A model generated the notes under the pieces. It searched no databases and had not been told where the DNA came from. It worked only from the letters and a program-made list of their open reading frames with translations. A stretch of 64,000 bases of DNA, from contig JAHENC010000003.1 in the NCBI GenBank assembly GCA_024643365.1, forward strand, positions 62,001 to 126,000, in the 5' to 3' direction. Numbering within the stretch: the first letter of the stretch is position 1; every line of letters starts with the position of its first letter. This document shows, piece after piece, positions 21,101 to 29,010 of this stretch. The stretch comes from Crocinitomicaceae bacterium. GTDB lineage: Bacteria; Bacteroidota; Bacteroidia; Flavobacteriales_D; Crocinitomicaceae. Position numbers and translations under genes: made by a program.

Positions 21101-24100
21101 CAATGCAGAGAAATCTGTATAAGCACCAGCGGTACCAGTTCCTGTTCCAATTGTTCCTACCAATGATTGAACCGCAGATGTATTGTTTAACAAGGTTGTA
21201 CCATTGTAAGAAATCGTTACATTCGCTAAATCCTCATCAATTGTAGATGAAACTGGAGCGGGAGTATAAACTGCCGGGGTAGTATTAATTACCGCCATTA
21301 GATCCGCATTGGAACCAGAACAAATCGTTGTGCTGTTTACAGAAGCAACAGCTGTTGCACCAAATAAAGGCTCATCGTTGTAAGATGTCCCAGCTAAAGC
21401 AGTTGTTAATCCTCCCGAGTTAGTTGCCGAAATTGCCCAAGCAATTGTGGCATTTACCGGTGTAGGAACTGGAATAGTAGCTGTCCAAGATGATCCAGAG
21501 GTGTTGGTCATCGCAATTGGTGTTTGAGCAACACCATTCACACTATAGTTTAAATTAACCGCTGTAATTGTTCCAGCAGATGTTGTTACCGTACCTGTGA
21601 TTGTGCGTGCTGCAGCTGTACATAACGCTGGAGCAAAAGCCGGCGTTACACTTGAAAATAATATTTGCGGAGCTGGAGTAGTTCCTGCAAATTCATCTGC
21701 ACCAATATCAGGAGCGGAACCTGTTCCAGTGTAACCTGTTATACCAGCACGAATATCTCCATCGATGTCATTGTTCAAAATAGGATTTACCATTGAACCA
21801 CTTTCAATTAAAGAAACAGTTGCTGGATTGATATGTAAATAGTTTGCATTCGATGCAACTGTGCTTAGGAAGTTTGGATTTTCAGTAAATGACCCTGCTT
21901 CACCAACTACTAAAGCTTGGTAGGCTGGAATTGCCGTTAAGTTATTTGTTGCATCCCAATAGATAACATTATTTGCACCAGGTGTTCCTGCATAGTAAAC
22001 ATTATTTCCAGAATTTAATGCATCAAAGTTTGCAAACGACGTTGAACTTCTAACATAAGCTACTGCTTTACCGGTTCCTGTTGGTGTAGAGTTATTTACA
22101 AAAATGTTACCAACCAATTTCAATCTTCCGGCTGTAGCAGTCGTTGATGTTGTTACATATAAAGCAGCAGAAGTGAATGGAACTGCTGTACTTGTTGCAT
22201 TTAAATAGACCGTATTATTGAATACATTCACATCTGTTGGTGATGTTGTTGCTGCAATCCAAAGACCACGAACACGTGAACTACCAGCCGTAACACCACT
22301 AGATCCTGCAGGAGCTTTAATGTCACCAATCACGTTATTAAAGATATTGTGTTTAGAACCACTCGCAGGACTCAAGGTGTACATACCAGCAGTTATTGCT
22401 GTTGTTGTAGCACTTGTCGATGAAACGTTTTTAATCGTATTATTACGAATATCACCATTACCACCTGTAATATAAGAGGCGTATAAAGTAGTACCATTTG
22501 TAGAAATACCAGAAGTGCTATTTCCAGACATGGTAAAATTAATCGCAGCAGCAGCATGGTAAAGACCATAATAAGTACCGGTACCAGTTGTTGTGATATT
22601 ATTTACTATGTTATTATTATACTGGCTATTCGGAGCATTTGCGTAAGAATATATACCATAAATTGTTCCGGATCCTGTTGTTTTATTCGTTACAATATTG
22701 TTAACAGTATTGTTATTCACTTGGTGTACTGTTGAAGCATAACCATATACATACATTCCGTAGAATGTACTTCCGGTTCCTGTACCATTGATCGTCACAT
22801 TTGAAACTGTGTTGTTATTTGCCAACCAATTGTATCCAGATGTAAGGTATAAACCATAAGTTGATCCACCTGTTGATCCTGTTCTTGTGATGTTTGTTAC
22901 TGTATTTCCAGTCACATTTGAATTCAAGGATAAACCTGATTTATAAATTCCATAAATCGCACCTGAACCAGCCAACGATGAAACAGAGTAAGTGAAATCA
23001 TGAACATTATTATTATTCATATTCAATGTCGCCGGTGTAGGATTGTTTGCATAAACACCATAGTATACACCAGTTGTTGCTGTAAGATATGCACCAGTTA
23101 CGTCATTGTTGTTAATAGAAACTGTATTTGTCGTTCCGCCAATTCCAATCGCAACTTCAATACCTGTAACTTGAGAAGTTGTTCCGCCACCGTAAGTTGA
23201 CACAACATTATTGTTACACGTAGCTGACGCTTCAGGAGATGAAGAATTTAAAAAGATACCTCTCAAGGTTGAAACGTGATTAACACCTGAACCATTATTG
23301 TTATTAATAGTGTTGTAAGAAACATTTAAGTTCCATTGATTGCTTGCGAAAATTCCTGTTGCAGGATTCCCAGCCAATGCTGCTCCACCAAAATTTAAAA
23401 CAGCGTTACCAGTCGCTGACGTCGATCCACCGATGTTGTTATTCACATCACCTAAATCTAAGGCAGTTGCAGTAGTTGCATATCCTATTAACACAACTCC
23501 GGCGTTACCACCATTAATTGTATTTGATATAATGGTATTATTTGAGTTTGTTCCAGCCGATGAAGTTGGAGTCAATGCTGCTGCTGCACTAGATAAGGTA
23601 TTTAAAATAGCAATACCCATTGATCCATTATGCCAAGGAGCAATACCTGCAGCGTTGTTCAATCTGCTTAGTGAAATCGAACAATTCTTAATTGTATTGA
23701 ATTGAGCACCATTCGTTACACTTGCTTTCGTCAACGCATAACCAAATTCCATCGTTGTTGTAATGTCAAGATTCAACGCGCTTTCTTGCAAGTCTAATCC
23801 ATCAATCGTAATGTAGTCACCTCCGTCAATCACAAAGAAACCATCACCTGTAATACTAGGAATCATATTCGTTCCTGTATAGGCTACTAATTTCGGATTA
23901 ACACCAGTACCACTTTTTTGAATGATAATTGGATTTGCTGAAGTACCTGTAGCAGTCAATGTGATTTTGCCTGTTAAAGTTTCAGTGTAACCAGCAGGAA
24001 CGTTTAACGTTACACCACCAGTACCTACTCCTTGTGCATTCACATCTGTTACAAAAGCCGCAACACTTGCATAGTCTGTTGGAATAGTTTTAATCCCTGT

Positions 24101-24187
24101 CAACTGAGCGAAAAGCCCGTTGAAAAAGAAAACCATCGCTACCAATGCGAGATTTCTTAAACGTAATAGATTTGTAGAGTTACCCAT
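15125..24187 (-). CDS. Giant T9SS surface protein: beta-helix, lectin-like, GEVED and PKD-like modules
   Basis: About 3020 residues. The signal peptide (MGNSTNLLRLRNLALVAMVF, ending LFAQ) leads into a right-handed beta-helix region (to about residue 830) of Asn-rich, NNNTV-type repeats. This is followed by an Ig-like region, a GEVED domain (GEREDY), an L-type-lectin/LamG-like domain (LSYSFGNDVN, HTIDNLVI), two more GEVED domains (GETEDYW, GETEDYL), then a series of about eight 75-80 residue PKD-like modules (ALPTVNAG, YTVTGTALNGCQ). It ends in a type A sorting domain (VFPNPTNGEVNVA... FRVVKN). I start at the ATG at 24187, not the in-frame GTG at 24205, because the GTG begins just 1 bp after the -7 element and would precede the transcription start. 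It is probably a cell-surface adhesin; a polysaccharide-binding or lyase role for the beta-helix cannot be excluded. Confidence 0.88.
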   Translation of the reverse strand: MGNSTNLLRLRNLALVAMVFFFNGLFAQLTGIKTIPTDYASVAAFVTDVNAQGVGTGGVTLNVPAGYTETLTGKITLTATGTSANPIIIQKSGTGVNPKLVAYTGTNMIPSITGDGFFVIDGGDYITIDGLDLQESALNLDITTTMEFGYALTKASVTNGAQFNTIKNCSISLSRLNNAAGIAPWHNGSMGIAILNTLSSAAAALTPTSSAGTNSNNTIISNTINGGNAGVVLIGYATTATALDLGDVNNNIGGSTSATGNAVLNFGGAALAGNPATGIFASNQWNLNVSYNTINNNNGSGVNHVSTLRGIFLNSSSPEASATCNNNVVSTYGGGTTSQVTGIEVAIGIGGTTNTVSINNNDVTGAYLTATTGVYYGVYANNPTPATLNMNNNNVHDFTYSVSSLAGSGAIYGIYKSGLSLNSNVTGNTVTNITRTGSTGGSTYGLYLTSGYNWLANNNTVSNVTINGTGTGSTFYGMYVYGYASTVHQVNNNTVNNIVTNKTTGSGTIYGIYSYANAPNSQYNNNIVNNITTTGTGTYYGLYHAAAAINFTMSGNSTSGISTNGTTLYASYITGGNGDIRNNTIKNVSSTSATTTAITAGMYTLSPASGSKHNIFNNVIGDIKAPAGSSGVTAGSSRVRGLWIAATTSPTDVNVFNNTVYLNATSTAVPFTSAALYVTTSTTATAGRLKLVGNIFVNNSTPTGTGKAVAYVRSSTSFANFDALNSGNNVYYAGTPGANNVIYWDATNNLTAIPAYQALVVGEAGSFTENPNFLSTVASNANYLHINPATVSLIESGSMVNPILNNDIDGDIRAGITGYTGTGSAPDIGADEFAGTTPAPQILFSSVTPAFAPALCTAAARTITGTVTTSAGTITAVNLNYSVNGVAQTPIAMTNTSGSSWTATIPVPTPVNATIAWAISATNSGGLTTALAGTSYNDEPLFGATAVASVNSTTICSGSNADLMAVINTTPAVYTPAPVSSTIDEDLANVTISYNGTTLLNNTSAVQSLVGTIGTGTGTAGAYTDFSALATIAMSAGNTYQYSLTSTNTGNNYSNSMAIFIDFNKDGDFVDAGEMVYTPTATQVGPHTVTGSFTIPLTAFGTTRMRVVSMETLISSYATTSSWGEREDYTVTFTQSVTWYAGSTVVGTNNPQSVAPLTTTTYNATVFGGGCSIQTNTVTVTTLDLPTAPAATNSTQCGTNTPLAAVASTAGTAGSGQFYWYNAATNGTIVQNPPVSSTYTTFYSNDFTSTAIGAGASLTGIANLSSVLGQLELTPNATSQQGGIMVAAGVNAQKYKVDFDFATNAAGADGLSYSFGNDVNSASTAPAAEMGSGSKLKVSFDAYGVMPNAAGIYILYNNTAASFNDLTPGVLGYVNNTSWINSGSNHVTIETNELGQVTLTLNGTALFTNVQLPTAYVTANKSTWAHAIAARTGGISMQHTIDNLVIQTAGFSAGSTTFQNPISASTTYYVNELGTNGCYSATTPLVATVISPDPMVISSGITPAICLGQSFTTTASSIASPAYAYTWDIASYTGSGVSAPVANATLTSTPTVAGVYPFTITGTNGVCTAVVTVNLTVNALPVITTATASPAVVCHNADVSLLASSIVSGPQTEPVGYCASNATSTFDEEILSVSLGSMTNASTCATTGGTGSLQNKYSNYTASVTPLNVQPGLSYPLTVQIGTCNGNYSNFTKVFIDWNRDGDFLDANETAYASAASTNGPHLENGNITVPAFAQMGITRMRVVNVETTVATGVNSCGTYTWGETEDYWINIQSSPAIPYTYVWNSTPVVNTISGTVVASNTTSAQTTQSWSVTATEAATGCTNTMATASVTIQPAFLAPTATNSTHCGTLVPTASLVDPNAFTSPTFNWYATSALGTALQSTTANTYGTIVGTTTTLYATVTNPTTSCQSLATPVLITVIAPPTLTLSSNALTTCDGVASPTATLTGASSYNNFTWSPAIGVNGSSAAGYNFTSNASGVYTLTAVQTSGQLCATTATMALTVNPNPVITSSTASPVDICNGGTVTVVASSTLSGPQTEPTGYCASNATSTADEEIIGVNISTLNSTSTCTTTGGAGSLQSQYSNYTTTLAPANLMLGSTYPVVVSIGTCGGNYSNFTKVFIDYNRDGDFLDAGETVYQSAAASVGAHAESGFVLIPTTAQLGITRMRVVNVETTLATGVNSCGTYTWGETEDYLVNLQSPPPALYTYVWNTVPAVASISGTTTAINNTPNDVIDARIVTATNPATSCFTNMTSNNFTIHPTPVINAGQDVLICSNNASEQTTLTAVGAGVSGTYAWTGPVAGVVNATPFTVGASGTYSVVGTTQWGCFSSDTLSLIYSTIPVAGAGLDQAICLGETTSFTANGLAPFTWTMTSYTGSGITAPVLDDTLTVTPTVSGTYVYNVGVANSVGCTNDDQVQLTVWALPVVNAGVDQTICNASPAILSGSGALTYTWTNNVTNATPFFPSSTATYSVDGVDINGCHNFDNVSVTVLPQPIVNGGIDQTICATTPAILFAQTTSSTPTAVTGFQWNNSVTNGQQFTPTATATYTVTATGANGCTNQDQVVVNVLALPTVNAGNDITVCAGLSATLNATGAASYSWNNGITQAIPFYPNATTTYTVVGTGANGCTNQDQVVVNVSTGPNVTVTGNQIVCANAPATLSAASTNSMGGFWTTSNGLGTISPNVSNGTVTYTPTSNDPVVVNLTYVASNACGNASQSTSVTVLPIPTVNAGPDIASCSGLPVTLSATSNGFITWNNNVSNNVAFVPGSSATYTVTAVGANNCTNTDQMLLTVLALPDVNAGADQTICSGSTATLNGSGANTYLWNNGVVNSVAFAPTATQTYTVTGTALNGCQSSDQVLVTVNATPVALVSIVDDVTISASPAGMNYQWINCASGTDIPTATAAQFTATANGSYAVIVTSLQGCEDVSDCIDINSVGLDQINISDMNVFPNPTNGEVNVAMPENMMVDVQIFDAQGKLVAEQMNVTNNGKLNISNVTPGVYMVRLTAENAVQTFRVVKN
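15600..17400 (-). repeat. Degenerate tandem PKD-like modules in the giant surface protein
   Basis: Modules of about 75-80 codons repeat in tandem, each containing an NAG.DQT.C..., an AT/L-rich strand, a YxWNN turn and a closing YTVTGTxxNGC. At DNA level, phrases such as TGATCTTGGTT(T/A)GTACATCCATT recur. Divergence between units is much greater than in the 558-bp repeat near position 1. Confidence 0.7.
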
Positions 24188-24206
24188 AATAATAATTTTA
24201 GTCACG

Positions 24207-24236
24207 CAAATATATCATTTAAACTTTAAAAAACAA
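24207..24236 (-). promoter_or_regulatory. Promoter of the giant surface protein gene
   Basis: Minus strand TTG (24234-24236), 19-20 bp, then TATATTTG (24207-24214), a full match to TAnnTTTG with ideal spacing. Transcription would begin near 24200, giving a leader of about a dozen bases to the ATG at 24187. It is divergent from the promoter of the plus-strand gene at 24322. Confidence 0.7.
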
Positions 24237-24289
24237 AACACAACATTTTTATTCAATTGTTTAAAATTTAATCTGCCAGAAACATTCTG

Positions 24290-24297
24290 TACATTTG
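24290..24297 (+). promoter_or_regulatory. -7 element upstream of the SDR gene
   Basis: TACATTTG matches TAnnTTTG and lies 24 bp before the ATG at 24322. No TTG is found at the usual distance (the nearest is about 30 bp upstream), so only the -7 part is supported. Confidence 0.45.
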
Positions 24298-24321
24298 TCC
24301 CTGAAAATTTTAGCAGGGATC

Positions 24322-25101
24322 ATGAAAAATAATCGAACAGCATTAGTTTGCGGAAGCACGCAAGGAATTGGTTTTGCAGTAGCGAATCAATTAGCGAAAA
24401 ATGGATTTAATTTGGTGTTGATGGCACGAAATGAAGAAAAATTAAACGCTGCGTTAGCTCGTTTAGACTGTAGCGTTGGACAAGAACATCAAATCCTTGT
24501 TGCTGATTTTTCGAAGCCCGCAGAATTAAAAACGGTGATCGATTCGTTTATACAAAAAGGGAATCGCGTACATGTTTTAATTAACAATACAGGTGGACCA
24601 AAAGGTGGATTAATAAAAGACGCCGCACCGGAAGAATTCATCAATACCTTTAATCAACACCTCGTTTGCAACCATATTTTGATGCAAGCGGTGAATCCGG
24701 GTATGATCGCTGATGGATTCGGACGCATCATCAATATTATTTCAACATCCGTGAAACAACCATTGCCAAATTTAGGAGTGTCAAATACCATTCGTGGGGC
24801 TGTTGCGAATTGGAGTAAAACACTTGCAGGTGAACTTGGTCAATATGGAATTACAGTGAACAACGTGCTTCCAGGCGCAACGAACACCTCACGCCTGGCT
24901 GAAATTGCCGGTGTCAAATCAGAGAAAACGGGTCAAACAGTAGCGGATATTTTTGAAGAAATGGGAGGCGAAACACCAATGAATCGAATCGCTGAACCAG
25001 AAGAAGTTGCGGCTGCGGTATGTTTCCTGGCTTCTCCAGAAGCTTCTTACATCAATGGAATCAATTTACCAGTGGATGGCGGTAGAACAAAGTGTTTGTA
25101 A
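24322..25101 (+). CDS. SDR-family oxidoreductase-like protein lacking the Tyr/Lys catalytic pair
   Basis: 259 residues from the ATG at 24322 (MKNNRTALVCGSTQGIG); an in-frame TTG upstream at 24295 overlaps the promoter and is rejected. The N-terminal GSTQGIG loop and NNTGGP motif show a Rossmann NAD(P)-binding fold of the short-chain dehydrogenase family, and a C-terminal YINGINLPVDGG matches the usual SDR ending. Where classical members carry YxxxK, this protein has SNTIR (about residues 154-158). That is typical of a divergent 3-oxoacyl-ACP-reductase-like subgroup whose reaction is unknown. The gene is monocistronic and faces a convergent small membrane protein gene. Confidence 0.85.
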   Translation: MKNNRTALVCGSTQGIGFAVANQLAKNGFNLVLMARNEEKLNAALARLDCSVGQEHQILVADFSKPAELKTVIDSFIQKGNRVHVLINNTGGPKGGLIKDAAPEEFINTFNQHLVCNHILMQAVNPGMIADGFGRIINIISTSVKQPLPNLGVSNTIRGAVANWSKTLAGELGQYGITVNNVLPGATNTSRLAEIAGVKSEKTGQTVADIFEEMGGETPMNRIAEPEEVAAAVCFLASPEASYINGINLPVDGGRTKCL

Positions 25102-25152
25102 CGTCAACTAAGTAAAAAAATTTAGTTGCTATATATTAAAGGTATAGCCGAT

Positions 25153-25473
25153 TTATTTTGAAGCTACCCTATTTGCGATGTATGAACGATACGCCATCAA
25201 AGAAGGAAATCCGATTAATAAACACGCTGCAAGAAAATAACCTTTAGTTACTAAATGAAATCCTTGGATGTCTTTGAGGTCCTCCGGGTTTATTCCCACA
25301 CCAATAAAATAAGATAAGCTGAGCTTAATGGGTAAGGCAATTTCTTTCGTGCCTTGCATGACGATGATTTCACCGTCGAAAATACTGATGTTTAAGAAAA
25401 ATAAAGGAACAGCGAATACCACAAATGTCAGTGCAAAAACGGCTGGCGGATTTTTAAAAAGATTTTTTATCAT
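25153..25473 (-). CDS. Small two-helix membrane protein, unknown function
   Basis: 106 residues. One hydrophobic helix near the N-terminus (VFALTFVVFAVPLFFLNI) and another near the C-terminus (GYFLAACLLIGFPSLMAY) flank a 50-residue loop (DGEIIVMQGTKEIALP) that is predicted extracytoplasmic or cytoplasmic depending on orientation. No family is recognised. It is convergent with the SDR gene and divergent from the glycosyltransferase gene, with about 47 bp between starts. Confidence 0.65.
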   Translation of the reverse strand: MIKNLFKNPPAVFALTFVVFAVPLFFLNISIFDGEIIVMQGTKEIALPIKLSLSYFIGVGINPEDLKDIQGFHLVTKGYFLAACLLIGFPSLMAYRSYIANRVASK

Positions 25474-25520
25474 CAGACAAAATTAATGGTTTTATCTATA
25501 TTCGCCGACGTTTTAATATT

Positions 25521-26630
25521 TTGACAAAAAAATTGCCCATTGCTTATTTGTGCACATCCCGAGGCTGGGGTGGACTGGAGATGAATCATCTTCGAAATGC
25601 GCTTTGGATGAAGTCTAGAGGACATGAGATAACACTTGTCTGCACAAAAAACTCTCCGCTTGAAAAAGCAGGAATAGAGGTTCATCTTTCTGTTATCAGC
25701 ATTCGAAAACCAGCACGACATTATGCCTTTTTGAGTGCTTGGATGCTTATACTGAGTCTCCATAAACGAGGAGTGAAAGAGGTATTCATTCGAAATACTT
25801 CTGACATCAGCCTAGGTGCAAGTATTGCATTCTTTTCTTTTAAACAAATACACATTCATTTTTTTATGGAACTCATGTTCCAAGACCAAAAACAGCAACT
25901 GTATAGAACCATCCGATATTCCTTCTTGAGTTCATGGATCTGTTCGCTCGAATACATGAAGCAGAAAGTACTTTCTTCTACACATATCGAACCAAACAAA
26001 GTTTGCGTCATTCCATCTGCATTGGATTTTAGTCAAATTTCTCCTTTCAATAAAAACGAAGCGCGGCAGCAGCTTAAATTACCCATGGATAAAGTGATTT
26101 TCGGAATGATTGGGAGAATTGATCGCAAAAAACGAATCGAATTATCCATTTTAGCCTTACATCAACTGCAAAGTACACGGCACCAATTAATCATCGTTGG
26201 TGAAGAAACACCAGATTCACAAGATTCTTATTTGACTGAACTAAAGCAGCTCATCCAGGAAAAAAAACTGGAGGATCAAGTCCATTTTTATGGTTTCCAT
26301 TCTGAAACGAGTCCTTTTTACCACGCCATCGATGCACTTATTATGGCTTCTGACTTTGAAACCTTCGGAATGAGTACCATCGAAGCACTTGCACATAACA
26401 CTCCAGTAATTGCGACAAATTCAGGCGGATCTCAGGAATTGTTGCATCTATTTCCACTGGGGATTTTAGTTGAACCTGGAAATCCGTTATCCTTTGCGTC
26501 AGCGATGCAAAAAATACTTGAAATTGATGCTGATAAATTTGACGCCAACGCATTTAAAGGGTATTTTGACCACCAACGTATTTGCGAAATCATCGAATCT
26601 CGCATACTAAGTTGCGAAAGCGTGCGTTAA
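25521..26630 (+). CDS. GT4-family glycosyltransferase
   Basis: 369 residues of GT-B fold. The N-terminal domain begins with a beta strand and the Gly-rich loop (IAYLCTSRGWGGLEMNHLRN), where GT4 enzymes bind acceptor. The C-terminal domain has FGMIGRIDRKKRI and the nucleotide-sugar binding EX7E-type motif around residues 275-305 (ETFGMSTIEALAHNTPVIA, then NSGG). It likely transfers a sugar during lipopolysaccharide, capsule or glycolipid synthesis; the substrate is not predictable. No ATG precedes the first strand, so the start is TTG at 25521 or TTG at 25533. The gene is followed 30 bp later by the histidine kinase gene and may share its transcript. Confidence 0.88.
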   Translation: MTKKLPIAYLCTSRGWGGLEMNHLRNALWMKSRGHEITLVCTKNSPLEKAGIEVHLSVISIRKPARHYAFLSAWMLILSLHKRGVKEVFIRNTSDISLGASIAFFSFKQIHIHFFMELMFQDQKQQLYRTIRYSFLSSWICSLEYMKQKVLSSTHIEPNKVCVIPSALDFSQISPFNKNEARQQLKLPMDKVIFGMIGRIDRKKRIELSILALHQLQSTRHQLIIVGEETPDSQDSYLTELKQLIQEKKLEDQVHFYGFHSETSPFYHAIDALIMASDFETFGMSTIEALAHNTPVIATNSGGSQELLHLFPLGILVEPGNPLSFASAMQKILEIDADKFDANAFKGYFDHQRICEIIESRILSCESVR

Positions 26631-26660
26631 ACAAGCTAAATCTCCTTAAATTCGTCTCCA

Positions 26661-28187
26661 ATGGACTTGTATTCTGCCAAACAACGCTGGAAAGTTGTAC
26701 TGATTTTCGTTTCTCTCCTAATCATAGGAGCATCTTTGTTTGTGTCCAACCAAATGATTCAAAAAATCGCTGAACGCGAGCGCTCTAAAGCCAAAGAATG
26801 GGCTGGTGCACTCAAAAAGAAAGTAGAATTAGTCGAGCTAAATGCACGAATTTTTAAGTCTTTGCGTGAAAAGGAACGCGAGAAAATAGAATTAGTTGTT
26901 GCCGCTCAAAAAACCTTATTGAATCCATCTGATTTATCTGTTAACCAAGATTTAGCCTTTACCTTAAACATCATTGAGTCCAACAAAGACATTCCTGTTA
27001 TCTTATTAAACGATGATGGAACAGTCGCTCAATTCAGAAACTTAGATACTTCATTTAACGATAAAAATCACGAAGACGAAATCCTAGCACTTGCCAAAAA
27101 ATGGAAGCTTGAAGGCCATGAATTCAAAATCAAAGTCTTTGCTGATATGTTTGTTGATATGTACATGTCCTTTATATATGGAGAATCCCAAGAATATTTG
27201 CGTTTGCAAAAACAAAGTGACTCCTTGATCACTTCCTTCAACAAAGACTTAGGCAATCAATCGAACTTAATTCCCGTATTATTCTATGATGTAAAAGAGC
27301 AAAAGGTGATTTCGAGTAATTTATCGAAGAAAGAACTAAATCCGAAGCTTCTTGCCAAGACGATTTCCAATCTTAAGGCACAAAACGAACCGATTCGCAT
27401 CAATTTTGGTGAAGGAGAAAAAGTGCTTTATTTCAGCGACAGTCCTGAAGTCAAGCAACTCATTTGGCTACCATATATCCAATTTGGCGTAGTTGGATTA
27501 ATCGTCATCATCGGTTACTTATTATTTTCCACGTATCGAAAAGCAGAACAGAATCAAGTTTGGGCTGGACTTGCGAAAGAAACGGCACACCAACTCGGCA
27601 CTCCCCTATCCTCCTTAATGGCTTGGGTGAGTTACTTAGAAAATGAAGACGTGGATCCAATGGTTCCGAGAGAAATGCAAAAAGACTTGCAGCGTTTAGA
27701 AAAAATCACTGATCGTTTCTCCAAAATTGGATCCGGTGCAAAATTGGTGGAAGAAGACTTTGTCTTTACCATTGAAAACAACTTAAATTATTTAAAAGCG
27801 AGGCTTTCCGATAAAATAGACATCGCATTCACGGTAGAAGGACAGCGTCCAATGATTGTTCTCCATAACCGTTCTTTAATGGAATGGGTGGTAGAAAACA
27901 TTTGTAAAAATGCTGTTGATGCCATGGGTGGAGTTGGTAAATTAAACGTTCACATCAAAGAAGTAGCTGAATGGGTACATGTGGACATCACTGATACCGG
28001 AAAAGGATTAACAGCTAAACAAATTAAATCCATTTTTCAGCCTGGATATTCCACCAAAAAACGTGGCTGGGGACTTGGGCTCACCTTAGTGAAACGCATC
28101 GTTGAAGAATACCACAAAGGAAGGGTGTTTGTCGTTGCATCAGAACTTGATAAAGGAACAACTTTTAGAATCAGCATTCCGCACTAG
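26661..28187 (+). CDS. Membrane sensor histidine kinase (orphan)
   Basis: 508 residues. A transmembrane helix (about 12-32), a roughly 235-residue extracytoplasmic sensor region with coiled-coil character near its start, and a second helix (about 272-290, VVGLIVIIGYLLFS) precede the kinase core. The H-box is KETAHQLGTPLSSL (phospho-acceptor His), the N-box ENICKNAVDAMGG, G1 DITDTGKGL and G2 GWGLGLTLVKRI, all intact. There is no HAMP, and no response regulator gene adjoins it, so the partner is elsewhere. The enoyl-CoA hydratase gene starts 46 bp after the stop. The signal is unknown. Confidence 0.9.
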   Translation: MDLYSAKQRWKVVLIFVSLLIIGASLFVSNQMIQKIAERERSKAKEWAGALKKKVELVELNARIFKSLREKEREKIELVVAAQKTLLNPSDLSVNQDLAFTLNIIESNKDIPVILLNDDGTVAQFRNLDTSFNDKNHEDEILALAKKWKLEGHEFKIKVFADMFVDMYMSFIYGESQEYLRLQKQSDSLITSFNKDLGNQSNLIPVLFYDVKEQKVISSNLSKKELNPKLLAKTISNLKAQNEPIRINFGEGEKVLYFSDSPEVKQLIWLPYIQFGVVGLIVIIGYLLFSTYRKAEQNQVWAGLAKETAHQLGTPLSSLMAWVSYLENEDVDPMVPREMQKDLQRLEKITDRFSKIGSGAKLVEEDFVFTIENNLNYLKARLSDKIDIAFTVEGQRPMIVLHNRSLMEWVVENICKNAVDAMGGVGKLNVHIKEVAEWVHVDITDTGKGLTAKQIKSIFQPGYSTKKRGWGLGLTLVKRIVEEYHKGRVFVVASELDKGTTFRISIPH

Positions 28188-28233
28188 AAACCGAACGAAA
28201 ATTTCTCGCTATTTTAGCAAACAAATTCAATTT

Positions 28234-29010
28234 ATGTATCAACTCATCCTTGCCGAAGTAAAAAACCACATTGGTTACATCACGATTAATCGTCCAAACC
28301 AGTTAAACGCCTTGAATAAAGACACCATTGCAGAATTGCATACTGCCTTAGATTCATTCAATCAAGATGCATCTGTTGGAGCAATCATTTTAACGGGTTC
28401 AGGAGAAAAAGCATTTGTAGCCGGGGCAGACATCAAAGAATTTGCTGATTTTTCAATTTCTCAAGGAGGTGAATTGGCTGTAACGGGTCAAACCACCTTG
28501 TTTGATTTTATTGAAAACCTCAGTACACCAGTCATCGCTGCTGTAAATGGCTTTGCCCTTGGTGGTGGACTGGAACTGGCAATGGCGGCACATATTCGTG
28601 TAGCATCAAGCAACGCACGTATGGGATTACCGGAAGTTTCTTTGGGTGTAATTCCAGGATATGGTGGAACTCAAAGGCTACCACAACTCATCGGAAAAGG
28701 AAAAGCGAATGAAATCATCTTCACAGCAGGAATGCTGAAAGCAGATGAAGCCTTACAGTGGGGATTGGTTAACCATGTTGTTGAACAATCCGAATTAATG
28801 ACTAAATGTGAGGAAATCGCACAAAAAATATTGGCAAATTCCCCAATGGCTATTGCCGCAGCAATTCGCTCAGTAAATGCTGGATTCCAAGATGGTGTAA
28901 ATGGATACGAAACTGAAATCGAATCCTTTGCTCAATGTTTCGGAACGAAGGAATTCGTGGAGGGTACAACTGCCTTTTTAGAAAAACGCAAAGCGAATTT
29001 CAGAGGCTAA
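28234..29010 (+). CDS. Enoyl-CoA hydratase/isomerase family protein
   Basis: 258 residues from the ATG at 28234 (MYQLILAEVKNH), which matches the family's usual beginning; the longer open frame overlaps the kinase gene and is rejected. The oxyanion-hole segments AFVAGADIKEF and GFALGGGLELAMA are present, as is PEVSLGVIPGYGGTQRLP with the catalytic Glu of crotonases. It likely hydrates 2-enoyl-CoA in fatty acid or amino acid breakdown (short-chain enoyl-CoA hydratase, EC 4.2.1.17). The flippase gene begins at the very next base after its stop, suggesting translational coupling with an unrelated function. Confidence 0.93.
   Translation: MYQLILAEVKNHIGYITINRPNQLNALNKDTIAELHTALDSFNQDASVGAIILTGSGEKAFVAGADIKEFADFSISQGGELAVTGQTTLFDFIENLSTPVIAAVNGFALGGGLELAMAAHIRVASSNARMGLPEVSLGVIPGYGGTQRLPQLIGKGKANEIIFTAGMLKADEALQWGLVNHVVEQSELMTKCEEIAQKILANSPMAIAAAIRSVNAGFQDGVNGYETEIESFAQCFGTKEFVEGTTAFLEKRKANFRG

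Noticed and set aside
23340-23705. Plus-strand frame of 121 codons opposite the beta-helix region
   Set aside because: Antisense shadow of the giant gene; hydrophobic Val/Ala-rich composition arises from the complement of the Asn/Thr-rich repeats.
25105-25128. Weak hairpin CAACTAA...TTAGTTG between two convergent genes
   Set aside because: The stem is short and AT-rich with a 10-nt loop and no good T tract; it could be a poor bidirectional terminator but is not supported enough to list.
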